Positions 1 to 9,232 of a stretch of DNA of 32,284 nucleotides are shown piece after piece; position 1 is the first letter of the stretch; each line of letters begins with the position of its first letter. Under the pieces are notes generated by a model that searched no databases, was not told where the DNA came from, and worked only from the letters and a program-made list of their open reading frames with translations. A program made the position numbers and the translations under genes. This stretch comes from Hymenobacteraceae bacterium. Lineage in GTDB: Bacteria; Bacteroidota; Bacteroidia; Cytophagales; Hymenobacteraceae. The stretch is taken from assembly GCA_022701825.1 (NCBI GenBank), contig JAKONR010000343.1, forward strand, positions 1 through 32,284, in the 5' to 3' direction.

Positions 1-511
1 CAACAATGCGGGCACGCTGGGCGAAATCGGCTACGTGGGCGAGCTGCCCAACGAGCATTTTCAGTTTGTCTTCGACCTGAACGTGGTGGCCCCGGCCATG
101 CTCATGAATACATTTTTGAGCACCTGCGGCGGCCAAACCAGCATTCCGCGCACGGTACTCAATATCAGCAGCGGCGCGGCCCAGCGCCCGGTCGATGGCT
201 GGGCAGCCTACTGCGCCTCGAAAGCGGCCCTGAACGCGCTGTCCGAAACCGCCCGGAGAGAGCAGGACCTGCGCGGCTCGGGCGTGCACGTGTGGGCACT
301 GGCGCCGGGCGTGGTTGATACGGATATGCAGGCGCACATCCGCACGGCAGAGGCGGGGCAGTTTAGCGAAGCGGCGAAATTTGCGGGATATCACGCCGAG
401 GGGCAATTACTGAGCCCGGCGGCTGTTGCCGACAAGATAGTGCGCTGGCTTACGAGCGACGCCCCGCAAAGCACCAAGGAAACCGTACTACTCCTCAAGC
501 AACTAGAGTAG
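1..511 (+). CDS. SDR family NAD(P)-dependent oxidoreductase (5' truncated by window)
   Basis: This is the C-terminal part of a short-chain dehydrogenase/reductase. The frame is already open at base 2 and begins with the NNAG motif that closes the central Rossmann strand, so the nucleotide-binding TGxxxGxG half lies outside the window. Further on come the active-site serine (NISSGAA) and the YCASK tetrad segment (Tyr and Lys of YxxxK), then the APGVVDTDMQ loop typical after the last strand. The stretch around the catalytic Tyr resembles sepiapterin reductase and benzil reductase-like SDRs, but the substrate cannot be assigned. It ends at a TAG codon, convergent with the SusD-like gene, with a large palindrome between them. 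The family is certain; the substrate is not. Confidence 0.9.
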   Translation, partial: NNAGTLGEIGYVGELPNEHFQFVFDLNVVAPAMLMNTFLSTCGGQTSIPRTVLNISSGAAQRPVDGWAAYCASKAALNALSETARREQDLRGSGVHVWALAPGVVDTDMQAHIRTAEAGQFSEAAKFAGYHAEGQLLSPAAVADKIVRWLTSDAPQSTKETVLLLKQLE

Positions 512-555
512 CTGGCTTGTGCGGCAATTTTCAAAGGAGTGGCAACTTATTCTGA

Positions 556-631
556 GCCCAAAAGCCGCCCAATAACGAAGGGTCCCGACCAGTACTGGTC
601 GGGACCCTTCGTTATTGGGCGGCTTTTGGGC
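556..631. terminator. 76-bp perfect palindrome between convergent genes
   Basis: Bases 556-631 form a perfect inverted repeat without a spacer (axis between 593 and 594, 38-bp arms). The arms begin and end with GCCCAAAAGCCGCCC and its complement. It lies between the stop codons of two convergent genes, so a bidirectional terminator is the natural role. Its length and perfection are well beyond a usual rho-independent terminator, and there is no plain T-tract right after it. Confidence 0.6.
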
Positions 632-655
632 CACTGCCTGGGCAGTGGCCCAAAA
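624..655. terminator. Second hairpin, overlapping the palindrome
   Basis: Bases 624-638 and 641-655 are perfectly complementary 15-mers with a TG loop. On the minus strand the structure follows the SusD-like stop codon directly and ends in TTTT-type runs. It shares its left edge with the 76-bp palindrome, so the two folds are mutually exclusive in RNA. Confidence 0.55.
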
Positions 656-660
656 CCTTG

Positions 661-2106
661 CTAGTATCCCGGATTTTGGGACAGCAGCGGGTTGAGCTGC
701 GTGTCGGTGTACGGGATGGGGAAAATTACCCGGCTGTCGTTGTAAGCGATGCGCGGCACCGTGCCGTGCGCCGGAATGTCACGCTTGTAGCGCAAGAGGT
801 CGTAGAGGCGGAAGCCTTCAAACGCCAGCTCGATGCGACGCTCGAACAGGATGGCATCGATGAGCGCCTGCTTGTTGGCGAAGCTAGCCGTGGTGTACGA
901 AGCATAGGCCGGCACGTTGGGCAGCGAGCGGCGGCGCACCGTGTTGAGCAGCGTAACCGCGTCGCTGCTTACCCCGGCGTCGAGCTGGGCCAGCGCCTCG
1001 GCGCGGGTCAGCAGCACCTCGGGATAGCGGATAATCGGCACCCAGTTATCAACCGCGTAGAACTTGGCCGTGAACGTATTGGCACCCCGCACGTCGAACA
1101 GCGTCGTGCGGCGCCGGTCTTTGCTGCGGAACTGCGTGGTATCGATGTTAGCGAAGGGGTTGATGGTAATATCAGCCCGGCGGTCGGGGCCATAGTGCTG
1201 GCCGATGGCGTTGTTCGTGTTGGGGTTGTCGTTCAGGTTCATCGCCACCGAGAAGATAGACTCGTTGGTGGTGTAGCTGTAGAACGCCAAACGCGGGTCA
1301 TTGGCATTGAGGGCGTAGGTATTGGCCGCGATAACCGTATTGGCAAAGCTGGCCGCCTGCGTGTAGTCGCCTTTGTACAGGTACACGCGGGCTAGCAGCG
1401 CCTGCGCCGCCCCGCGGGTGGCCCGGCCTACGTTGCTGATGCCGCGGGTGCCCGAAACTACCGGCAGGTCCGTGATGGCTTCGGTCAGGTCCTTTTGCAT
1501 CTGCGTGTACACGGCTGCTACCGAGGAGCGGGGCAGGCGCCCAGTTAAGTCGAATGCGTCGGTAGCGTTGCGCGGGGCCGTGAGTTGAATGACGATGCCA
1601 GGGTGCGAGGCATCGGCAGTGAAGTTGTAGGGCTGCGCGAACAGGTTAACGAGGTGCCACATGGTGAGGGCCCGGATAAACTTGCACTCCGCGATGTACT
1701 GCTTCTCCTGCGCGGCCGTCAGCTTACCGGTATTATCCGCCAGGTTTTGCAGGAAGGTGTTGGCCCCGAAAATGGTGCGGTAGCCCCCAATCCAGGCACT
1801 AGAAGCGAACCCATCCGTCGAGAGCATCTGGTAGCGCCCCACGTTGCCGAAGTAGGTAGGAATGTCGGTATCGGCGCTGCGGATGTCGGAGTAGATAAGT
1901 GCCCGGCCACCCAAAAACTCGGCGTTCTGCAGGTCGTTATAAACGCCAATCAGCGACGAGGTGATACGGGCGGGGGTAGAAAAGCCGTCGTTGACGGGAA
2001 GGTTGACGTAGGGGTCCTGGTCAACGACATTGCAGGACGAGGCGGCCGCCAGCAGCGTAGCCGACAGCAGCCACTTCGCCATACCGCGCGATTGTAAGAA
2101 TTTCAT
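661..2106 (-). CDS. RagB/SusD family nutrient uptake outer membrane lipoprotein
   Basis: This is a SusD-like surface lipoprotein of 481 residues. It starts with a lipoprotein signal peptide (LLAAASSC, lipidated Cys about residue 25). The body has the family's look: an N-terminal helical region with the YNDLQNAEF and QKQYIAECKFIRALTMWHLVNLF segments, and a C-terminal SusD domain with PIIRYPEVLLTRAEALA and ERRIELAFEGFRLYDLLRY. Such proteins cap the SusC pore on the cell surface and help capture oligosaccharides, peptides or other large nutrients. It lies 15 bases downstream of the SusC-like gene on the same strand, so the two are almost certainly cotranscribed. No glycoside hydrolase or peptidase is next to it, so the substrate is unknown. 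Confidence 0.93.
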   Translation of the reverse strand: MKFLQSRGMAKWLLSATLLAAASSCNVVDQDPYVNLPVNDGFSTPARITSSLIGVYNDLQNAEFLGGRALIYSDIRSADTDIPTYFGNVGRYQMLSTDGFASSAWIGGYRTIFGANTFLQNLADNTGKLTAAQEKQYIAECKFIRALTMWHLVNLFAQPYNFTADASHPGIVIQLTAPRNATDAFDLTGRLPRSSVAAVYTQMQKDLTEAITDLPVVSGTRGISNVGRATRGAAQALLARVYLYKGDYTQAASFANTVIAANTYALNANDPRLAFYSYTTNESIFSVAMNLNDNPNTNNAIGQHYGPDRRADITINPFANIDTTQFRSKDRRRTTLFDVRGANTFTAKFYAVDNWVPIIRYPEVLLTRAEALAQLDAGVSSDAVTLLNTVRRRSLPNVPAYASYTTASFANKQALIDAILFERRIELAFEGFRLYDLLRYKRDIPAHGTVPRIAYNDSRVIFPIPYTDTQLNPLLSQNPGY

Positions 2107-2121
2107 AAGAATAAATACGAG

Positions 2122-5100
2122 TTAGAAGCTGACGTTGAGACCAAGCGTGTAGCTACGAGTCTGGGGAACCGAGCGGTTGTCGATACCGAAACCAATGTTG
2201 GTGTTGTTTCGGTTCGAGTTCACCTCGGGGTCGGTACCCGAATACTTAGTCAGCACAAAAGCATTCTGCACCAGCGCGTAGATGCGTAGGTTACCAATGC
2301 CGTAGCGCTCATATGCCGTTTTGGGCACGTTGTAGCCCAGGCTAATCTGGCGCATCCGCAAGAATTTGCCATCCTCGAGCCAGCGGGTCGAAGCCTGCTG
2401 CGCCACGTTGTCGGCAAGGTACAGGCGCGGCACGTTGGTTTCCTGGCCAGGGGCAGTCCAGCGGTCCTTAATCTCCTCCAAGTTGTTGTTGTAGAGGTTG
2501 GTCATCAGGCCAGCGCGGGTAGCGTTGTAAATCTTGTTGCCACCACTGTACTGCAGAAACACGCCCAGCTCGATACCTTTGAAGCTGAAGGTGTTGTCGA
2601 AGCCACCGTAGTAAGTGGGGTAGCCCGTCTCCTTCGTGTACACGGCGTCATTCTGCGTGAGAGCCGAGGTCGGGGCTCCGTCAGCCGTGATGTAAGTGCC
2701 CGTAGTCGGGTTATACTCCTTGATGTTGTCGTTGGCATCCAGGAATCGGGCGTTACCGTTGGCTGGGTTAACCCCAGCCCAGCGGATGAGGCGGTACACG
2801 GCAAGCGGTGCCCCAATGCTGGCCCGCTGCACACCGCTGATGATGTCGGCCGGGTCGTTGAGTCCGGTAACCAGGTTCTTGATAACCGTCACGTTGAACG
2901 AAGAAGTCCAGCTGAAGCCGCTTTCGGTTTTTACGTTGTTGGTCGTAATGGTAGCTTCGATACCGCGGTTGAACATCGAGCCCACGTTGCGCGTGATATA
3001 AGTCAGCGGCACACCCAGCTGGCCGGGCAGCTGCGCATTCAGGAGCAGGCCGCTGATGTTGTTATCGAAGAAGTCAAACGACATATTGATGCGGTCGTTC
3101 AGGAAGCCAGCATCGAAGCCCACATCAAATTTCTTGGAAGTCTCCCAGCGCAGGTCGGGGTTGCCTACCTGCGAAAGAGCTAAGCCGTTGAGGTCGGCGT
3201 ACTGCCCACCGCCGTACAGCGTGCGCGACGAGTAAGAGCCTACCCCGTTGGAGTTGCCCACCAGGCCGTAGCTGGCCCGCAGTTTCAGGTTGGAAACGGC
3301 GGTAACATTCTTCATAAAGTTTTCGCCCCCGATGCGCCAGCCCACCGATACCGACGGGAAGTAGCCGCGGCGGTTGTTGGCCCCAAAGCGCGAGTCTTCG
3401 TCGGCCCGCTGCGATACCTGGATGTAGTAACGGTCGTCGTAGTTGTAGCTGGCCCGGCCGAAGAACGAGCGGAAACCGTTGCCAAACTTGGTGCCGCCGC
3501 TGAAGGGCGTGCCAGCCGCGAGGCCGTCGTAGATACTATTGAAGAAAGGGTCGGCGATGTTAGCAGCACCAGCGTAAACTTGCTGCTCCACTAGGTTCTG
3601 TAGTTCCGTACCAATCGTGGCGCTCACCGTGTGCTTACCCCCAAATACCTTATCGTAGTTGATGTAGTTCTGCCAGTTGGTTTGGGTGCGGTCGAGGCGG
3701 TTGTCTTGAATGAGACCAGCAAACGAGCGGCCCAGGCCCGACAGGCGTGGGTCGCTGTATTGGTCCTCAAAGTTATCGAGGTAGTCGACGCCAAACTTGC
3801 TGGTAAAGCGCAGGCCCGTGATGGGCTGAATCTCGATGTAGCCGTTGGCGAGCAGGCGGCGGGCCGTGTTGGCATTGCGGTTCAGCTCCAGCACGGCGGT
3901 CGGGTTGCTGACCTGGTTGGCGATGAACGAAGCCGTCGTCGTGTTGTTGCCCGAGCCCAGGTTACCGGCCGCGTTCAGGTAGTAGAAGCCATCGGCACCG
4001 TACACCGGCACGTTGGGGGCCGCGTTGTAGCCCGATACGGTAGCCCCGGCGAGGTAGCCGTCGGTCAGCACGCCGTTGTTGAACGAGTGCGCGTAGTTGC
4101 TGCTAACGCCCGCTTTCAGCCACTTTTTGGGCGTTATGTCTAGGTTGAGGCGCACCGAGCCACGGCGCAGGCGGTTGGTCGTGATAATACCGTTCTGGTC
4201 AGAATAGTCGGCCGAGGCGTAGTAGCTCGATTTTTCGGTACCGCCTTGCAGCGCCACTTGATAATTTTGGCTGAAGGCGTTGCGGTAGATTTGGTCGAGC
4301 CAGTTGGTGCGGTCCGGCACCCCGTCGCCGTTTACGTCCACATCGCGGGTGATAACGCTGTTAGCGCTGCCGGTACCGTAGCGGTTAGAGGCTTTTTCGT
4401 TCTGAATGACGGTAAAATCATCCCCGTTCAGCAGCTTCGGAAAGCGCGTCGGCTGATTCAGGCCAATGTATGTATTGAAAGAAATGGTATTCTGCCCGCT
4501 GCGGCCCCGCTTCGTCGTGATAACGATAACGCCGTTGGCAGCGCGTGAGCCATAGATGGCAGCCGCAGCCGCATCTTTCAACACCTCTACCGACGCAATG
4601 TCGTTGGGGTTGATGTCAGCCAGGGGGTTGTAGCGCGTACCGTTGCCACCGTTGAAAACGTTGGCGTTCTCGCGGGTATTTACCGGAATGCCGTCAATTA
4701 CGTATAGCGGCTGCGAGCTGCCGCTGATGGAATTAGCTCCCCGAATACGTACCGATACACCGTCGCCCAAGGCACCACCGGTGTTGGTCACCTGCACCCC
4801 GGCGGCCCGGCCCGTTAAGGCTTGGTCGAGGCTTTGCACGGGCTGGTTCAAGAACTTATCTCCCTTTACCGTGGCAATCGAGCCCGTGATGTCCTTAACA
4901 TCCTGCGACCCACCGTAGCCCGTCACGACTACTTCGCTTATCTGCTTGGAATCCGGTACCAGACTTACGGTCAGCTGTGATGCGTCGCCGATAGCGCGCT
5001 CCTGCGTCGTATAGCCCACCGAGCTCAGGACCAAGGTGCCGCCACTGGCAGGTACATTGAGAGTAAATGCGCCATCGGCCCCGGTAGATGCCCCGGTAGT

Positions 5101-5247
5101 AGTGCCTTTGAGCAGCACTGTTACACCCGGCAATCCCTCGCCGGTTTTTTGGTCCGTTACCCGTCCGGATATAGAACGCGACTGCGCTAGCACCGTCTGA
5201 AATAGGGTAACCATGAGCAGGATGCTCATTAGTATGGTTCTTCTCAT
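2122..5247 (-). CDS. SusC/RagA family TonB-linked outer membrane protein
   Basis: This is a 1041-residue TonB-dependent transporter. It has a signal peptide (about residues 1-21, ending LAQ) and a carboxypeptidase-regulatory-like beta-sandwich at about 25-105 (SISGRVTDQKTGEGLPGVTV). The ISEVVVTGYG segment follows, then the plug domain with the SusC signature LYVIDGIPVN and the segment DVLKDAAAAAIYGSRAANGV-like (VEVLKDAAAAAIYGSRAANG). A long beta-barrel ends in a terminal Phe, as expected for BAM-inserted proteins. With the SusD-like partner it would form an energised uptake complex in the outer membrane. The ATG lacks a Shine-Dalgarno sequence and sits behind an AT-rich leader, usual in Bacteroidota. 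A promoter matching the Bacteroidota consensus lies about 190 bases upstream. It is divergent from the second SusC-like gene. GC content is about 60% by eye. Confidence 0.95.
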   Translation of the reverse strand: MRRTILMSILLMVTLFQTVLAQSRSISGRVTDQKTGEGLPGVTVLLKGTTTGASTGADGAFTLNVPASGGTLVLSSVGYTTQERAIGDASQLTVSLVPDSKQISEVVVTGYGGSQDVKDITGSIATVKGDKFLNQPVQSLDQALTGRAAGVQVTNTGGALGDGVSVRIRGANSISGSSQPLYVIDGIPVNTRENANVFNGGNGTRYNPLADINPNDIASVEVLKDAAAAAIYGSRAANGVIVITTKRGRSGQNTISFNTYIGLNQPTRFPKLLNGDDFTVIQNEKASNRYGTGSANSVITRDVDVNGDGVPDRTNWLDQIYRNAFSQNYQVALQGGTEKSSYYASADYSDQNGIITTNRLRRGSVRLNLDITPKKWLKAGVSSNYAHSFNNGVLTDGYLAGATVSGYNAAPNVPVYGADGFYYLNAAGNLGSGNNTTTASFIANQVSNPTAVLELNRNANTARRLLANGYIEIQPITGLRFTSKFGVDYLDNFEDQYSDPRLSGLGRSFAGLIQDNRLDRTQTNWQNYINYDKVFGGKHTVSATIGTELQNLVEQQVYAGAANIADPFFNSIYDGLAAGTPFSGGTKFGNGFRSFFGRASYNYDDRYYIQVSQRADEDSRFGANNRRGYFPSVSVGWRIGGENFMKNVTAVSNLKLRASYGLVGNSNGVGSYSSRTLYGGGQYADLNGLALSQVGNPDLRWETSKKFDVGFDAGFLNDRINMSFDFFDNNISGLLLNAQLPGQLGVPLTYITRNVGSMFNRGIEATITTNNVKTESGFSWTSSFNVTVIKNLVTGLNDPADIISGVQRASIGAPLAVYRLIRWAGVNPANGNARFLDANDNIKEYNPTTGTYITADGAPTSALTQNDAVYTKETGYPTYYGGFDNTFSFKGIELGVFLQYSGGNKIYNATRAGLMTNLYNNNLEEIKDRWTAPGQETNVPRLYLADNVAQQASTRWLEDGKFLRMRQISLGYNVPKTAYERYGIGNLRIYALVQNAFVLTKYSGTDPEVNSNRNNTNIGFGIDNRSVPQTRSYTLGLNVSF

Positions 5248-5302
5248 TTAAAAAGGCAAAAAAAGAGTGGATGGTTGGGAGATGGGGAAGATGAGTACTT
5301 GA

Positions 5303-5422
5303 TTAAAAATAGAAATGAAGGCACAATATAGGTGCTGCAACCCAAATACGTCTCATTGTCAAGGTTGCTTTTGAAAATTTTACCGGCGAGGTTATCGCCA
5401 CTATCGTCCGCTCAAGCCTCAT
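5303..5422 (-). other. Possible 39-codon leader ORF upstream of the SusC-like gene
   Basis: An ATG-initiated open frame of 39 codons lies inside the predicted 5' leader of the minus-strand SusC gene. It starts roughly a dozen bases after the predicted transcription start and stops 55 bases before the SusC ATG. The peptide (MRLERTIVAITS...) has no recognisable family. It could be a leader peptide, or simply chance in a region without other coding. Confidence 0.2.
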
Positions 5423-5440
5423 TTCTTCATCCGTTCTACA

Positions 5441-5472
5441 CAAACCTACTCAAATACAAAATAAAATGCAAA
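5441..5472 (-). promoter_or_regulatory. Bacteroidota-type promoter for the minus-strand susCD pair
   Basis: On the minus strand TTTG (5472-5469), a 20-base spacer and TAGGTTTG (5448-5441) match the Bacteroidota primary-sigma consensus TTTG-N19-20-TAnnTTTG exactly. Transcription would start near 5435 and give a leader of about 190 bases. It is the only promoter in the window with both boxes intact. Confidence 0.65.
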
Positions 5473-5692
5473 GCGACTTGGCAAAAACCCTTTTTGTAAT
5501 ATACTTTATATTAGCTCACTGTGCTTTATAATTAGAATGCGGTAGTAAGAGTTGCATAAGATAAAATCTATACAATATTATATAAAAGGTCAATTCATTA
5601 CCCATATCATGCATAAACTATATTCCATTGATATACAGACTTATAAAGGACACTAAATAGAATAGTCTAATCGCGCTCAGCTACCAGCTTAA

Positions 5693-5815
5693 TTATTTTA
5701 TCAGCCTACTCCTTTTTATCAACTGCACTATCTTCTCCTGCGCACCGACCTCGGCAAAGTGAAGAATGTACCACGCAGTAATGCGTGAGTAATAGTCGAG
5801 CTTAGCATAGTAGCC
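5693..5815 (-). pseudogene. Possible remnant of a coding C-terminus (40 codons)
   Basis: Within an otherwise AT-rich, non-coding stretch, the minus strand carries 40 open codons between a TGA (5816-5818) and a TAA (5693-5695). The peptide reads GYYAKLDYYSRITAWYILHF and on to EKIVQLIKRSRLIK. Its composition resembles the helical C-terminus of a real protein, it has no ATG, and base composition rises locally. The frame upstream is broken by further stops. I do not recognise the family. Chance cannot be excluded for so short a frame. Confidence 0.3.
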
Positions 5816-5974
5816 TCAAGTGTCGCGTTTTATTACGCCGTCTTATCAATGGTTTTCACCTAATTTCTGCTTAGTCGGACTAGTAGTAGTTTAACTTTTT
5901 ATGAATAACTTGCCCGCTCAATCTGGTCGATTGAATGGAGAATTTTTAACATTATCCACCTTTTTCTCTCTCAC

Positions 5975-8900
5975 ATGAGACAATTTACCCTTCTAGTTAT
6001 CTTACTAATAACGGGGCTATTCCAAGTAGCCCTGGCCCAAAACCGGAACGTCTCCGGCCGGGTTATCGACCGCGCTAATAATCAAGGACTACCCGGCGTA
6101 ACCGTGTTGGTGAAGGGCACTACGCTCGGCACCGCCACCGGTAACGATGGTACGTTTACGCTTAGCGTGCCGCCGACGGCTACCACGCTTGTTTTCAGCT
6201 ATATCGGCTACACTGGCGTAGAGCAACCCATCGGCAGCGGCCCCATCAACGTAAGCTTGGTAACTGATGCCAAGCAGATTGGGGAAGTAGTAGTAACGGG
6301 TGCCCTTGGTATTCAGCGCCAAGAGCGCGAAGTGGGCTACGCTACGGCTACGCTCGATACCAAAGAGTTGACTCAGGCTCGCCCCACCAATGTGGTGAAC
6401 GGCTTGGCTGGCAAGGTGTCAGGCCTGCAAGTACAGACTATCAGCGCCGGCATTAACCCACAAGTGCGTATTACCCTGCGCGGTACGCGCTCTATCACGG
6501 GCAACAACGAAGCGCTGGTTGTAATCGACGGTATCATCTCGCCCAACGAGGCATTGGTAGCTCTCAACCCTGACGACGTAGCTTCTATCTCCATCCTGAA
6601 AGGTGCCAACGCTGCTGCTCTTTACGGCTCGCAAGCTGCCAACGGTGCCTTCATCGTAACGACGAAGAAAGGTACCAGCACTCCTCAGGTGAATTTTTCT
6701 CACACCTCGCAGTTCGAGTCAATCTCGTTCCTACCCAAATTCCAGACTTCGTTTGGCCCTGGTGCCCAAACGTACGCCAACGACTACCCGGCATTTGCGG
6801 CTGATAACTTGCCTGATGGTGGCTACAACACGCAGTACCAAGGCTTCGAAAACCAGCAATTCGGCCCCCGTTTCGATGGCTCGCTCCGCCCCTTCGGTGA
6901 AACTGCTGCTAGCGGCAACACGCAGTACCTGACTTACGAAGCTCGCCCAAATGAGCGTCGTAAGTTTTTCAACAACGGCTACCAAACGCAGAATGGGATA
7001 ACCTTCTCGGGCGGTAACGGCGGCAGCAAGTTTTTTGCTTCGTACCAGAACGTAGCCAACAGCGGCCTAATCCCCAAAGACAAGTACAACCGTAACACGT
7101 TCCGCTTCAATGCTTCGCAAGAACTGGGCCGTTTGACCGCTGGTTTCAACGTATCGTACTCGCTGGCCCAGACCGACGCTACGACCAACAACGACGCCAA
7201 CCAATCGGTGTACTGGAACGTGTTTAACACGACGGTAATGGCGCCGCTCACGTCGTACCAAGACTGGCAAAATAACGAGTTCGCTAACCCGAACGGCTAC
7301 TACAATGCCTTCTATAACAACCCATACTGGGTAATCGACAACAACCGCGTAAAAGACCGCCGCAATACTTTACTCGGTAACATCGACCTCTCGTATCGCA
7401 TCAAAGACTGGCTGCGCGTACAATACCGCATTGGTATTACGGCTATCGACCAGGCTTCGCTCTCCACTCAGAACCGGTTCGACTACTCGGCTTACGCTAT
7501 TGCCAACACCAACAAGCCCGGCACCTCGGTTAACGGCTACGTGCAAGACCTCGCCAGCAACCTGCGCCGCATCAACTCGGACCTGTTTGTGAGCATGGAT
7601 AAGACCTTCGGTGACATCAACGTGAAGGCCGTAGTAGGTAACAACGTACAGGTAGCCGATAGCCGCTACAACTACGTAGCCTCGACCAATCTTTCTACGC
7701 CTGGCCTTTTCAACCTGCAAAACCGCAGCGGTGAGCTTGTAGGCAATGACGCACGCGCGGAAGCCCGTCAGTACTCGTTCTACGCTGACCTGACGCTGGG
7801 CTACAAAGACTTCTTTTTCGTGCACGGCTCGGGTCGTAACGACAACATTTCTTTTCTGGCGTCCGGCAACAACAGCTACTTCTACCCCGGCGTTGATGCA
7901 TCGCTCGTCGTGAGCAATGCCATTCCGGCATTGAAAGACGTATCGTGGCTGGACTATGCCAAGCTGCGTGGTGGTATCACTAAAGTGAGCCAGCCTAACC
8001 TCGGTGACGCTACTGGCCCGAACACGCCCTACAACGTGTACCGCGGCTTGCAGGCTTATCGTTTGGCTACTCCTTTCTCGCTGGGCAGTGGCTTCCCCTA
8101 CGGCTCGCTGACCTCATTTACCTACGGCGACCAACTGGTATCGCCGAATCTGACTCCTGAAAATACCCGCTCGATTGAAACTGGTATCGAATTGAGCTTC
8201 GCGAAGCGTCGCATTACTACTGCTGTTACTTACTACAACCAGAAGAGCACTGGCCTGACCCTGTCGGCTTCTATTCCCCCCTCTACCGGCTTCTCAAGCT
8301 ACCTGCTGAACGCTGGCCAGACCCGCAACACCGGTATCGAGGTTGACCTTAGCCTGACGCCCGTTCGCCTGCAAAATGGTTTCAGCTTCACCATCGGCGG
8401 CAACTTCAACTACAACAATAGCATTGTTGACCAGATTCTGCCCGACACCCGTGAGCTAGCCCTAAGCACGGGCGACCCGGTAATCGTAGCTATCGAAGGC
8501 CAGACGCTGCCTGTACTGCGTGGCTCGTACTACGAGCGCGACTCCCAAGGCCGCATCATTCTGGACCGCACCGATGTCTCGGGCCACGGCACCTGGTACT
8601 TCCCTCGCAAATCGGCTGATACCAAAATCTTCGGCAATACCGTACCTAAGTACCGCTACGGCTTCAATGCCAGCGTAAACTACAAAGGCTTGGTGCTGGC
8701 GGCTCAAGCTGAATACCGCACGGGTTACGTGATTTATCACGGTATCGGCCCTGACCTCGACTTCACGGGCACCGGCGCACGTAGCGTAACGTATGACCGT
8801 CAGAATTTTGTGTACCCCAATTCGGTAGTAGCCGGTGTCGATGCTTCAGGCGCTACTACTTACACGCCCACTGCCTCTACTCAGCTCACGCCGGGTGGCT

Positions 8901-9220
8901 CAGAGTTCTGGGCTAGCGATGCTTACAACCGCACGGTTGCCGAGAACTACATCACGAAAGGCGACTTCTTCAAAATTCGTGAGGCCTCGATTAGCTACAC
9001 CCTGCCGGCCGCGCTGGTATCGAAGATGGGTCTCGTAAAAGGTCTGTCAGTGAACTTTTTCGGTCGTAACATCTTTACTTGGGTTCCCAAGGAAAACATC
9101 TACACCGACCCGGAATTCAACTTCTCGACGCTCAGCAGCAGCAACGCTATCGGCATCAACAACAGCTTCCAAACGCCTCCGACCAAGTTCTACGGCGCTA
9201 CGCTTTCGGCTACCTTCTAA
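5975..9220 (+). CDS. SusC/RagA family TonB-linked outer membrane protein
   Basis: This second TonB-dependent transporter has 1081 residues. It has a signal peptide of about 21 residues (ending VALAQ) and a carboxypeptidase-regulatory-like domain (NVSGRVIDRANNQGLPGVTV, about 25-95). The GEVVVTGALGI segment follows, then a plug domain with ITLRGTRSITGNNEALVVIDG and ISILKGANAAALYGSQAANG, and a beta-barrel ending in Phe (TLSATF). It differs from the first SusC in the plug signature (LVVIDGII rather than LYVIDGIP) and in having a longer barrel, so the two are paralogues rather than a recent duplication. The codons GCT, CGT and GGT are used more than in neighbouring genes and GC is near 50% by eye. 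That fits either a highly expressed gene or a different origin. The next gene begins 12 bases after its stop. Confidence 0.95.
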   Translation: MRQFTLLVILLITGLFQVALAQNRNVSGRVIDRANNQGLPGVTVLVKGTTLGTATGNDGTFTLSVPPTATTLVFSYIGYTGVEQPIGSGPINVSLVTDAKQIGEVVVTGALGIQRQEREVGYATATLDTKELTQARPTNVVNGLAGKVSGLQVQTISAGINPQVRITLRGTRSITGNNEALVVIDGIISPNEALVALNPDDVASISILKGANAAALYGSQAANGAFIVTTKKGTSTPQVNFSHTSQFESISFLPKFQTSFGPGAQTYANDYPAFAADNLPDGGYNTQYQGFENQQFGPRFDGSLRPFGETAASGNTQYLTYEARPNERRKFFNNGYQTQNGITFSGGNGGSKFFASYQNVANSGLIPKDKYNRNTFRFNASQELGRLTAGFNVSYSLAQTDATTNNDANQSVYWNVFNTTVMAPLTSYQDWQNNEFANPNGYYNAFYNNPYWVIDNNRVKDRRNTLLGNIDLSYRIKDWLRVQYRIGITAIDQASLSTQNRFDYSAYAIANTNKPGTSVNGYVQDLASNLRRINSDLFVSMDKTFGDINVKAVVGNNVQVADSRYNYVASTNLSTPGLFNLQNRSGELVGNDARAEARQYSFYADLTLGYKDFFFVHGSGRNDNISFLASGNNSYFYPGVDASLVVSNAIPALKDVSWLDYAKLRGGITKVSQPNLGDATGPNTPYNVYRGLQAYRLATPFSLGSGFPYGSLTSFTYGDQLVSPNLTPENTRSIETGIELSFAKRRITTAVTYYNQKSTGLTLSASIPPSTGFSSYLLNAGQTRNTGIEVDLSLTPVRLQNGFSFTIGGNFNYNNSIVDQILPDTRELALSTGDPVIVAIEGQTLPVLRGSYYERDSQGRIILDRTDVSGHGTWYFPRKSADTKIFGNTVPKYRYGFNASVNYKGLVLAAQAEYRTGYVIYHGIGPDLDFTGTGARSVTYDRQNFVYPNSVVAGVDASGATTYTPTASTQLTPGGSEFWASDAYNRTVAENYITKGDFFKIREASISYTLPAALVSKMGLVKGLSVNFFGRNIFTWVPKENIYTDPEFNFSTLSSSNAIGINNSFQTPPTKFYGATLSATF

Positions 9221-9232
9221 TTATTACAGTAT

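Larger units (their letters stand above)
5248..5974. other. AT-rich divergent intergenic region between two susC genes
   Basis: These 727 bases hold no full gene. They contain the minus-strand promoter (5441-5472), a possible leader ORF (5303-5422) and a possible gene remnant (5693-5815). For the plus-strand SusC gene only a weak -7 candidate (TAACTTTT at 5892-5899, last base off consensus) is visible, with no -33 box at the right distance. The base composition is much richer in A and T than the flanking genes. Confidence 0.6.
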
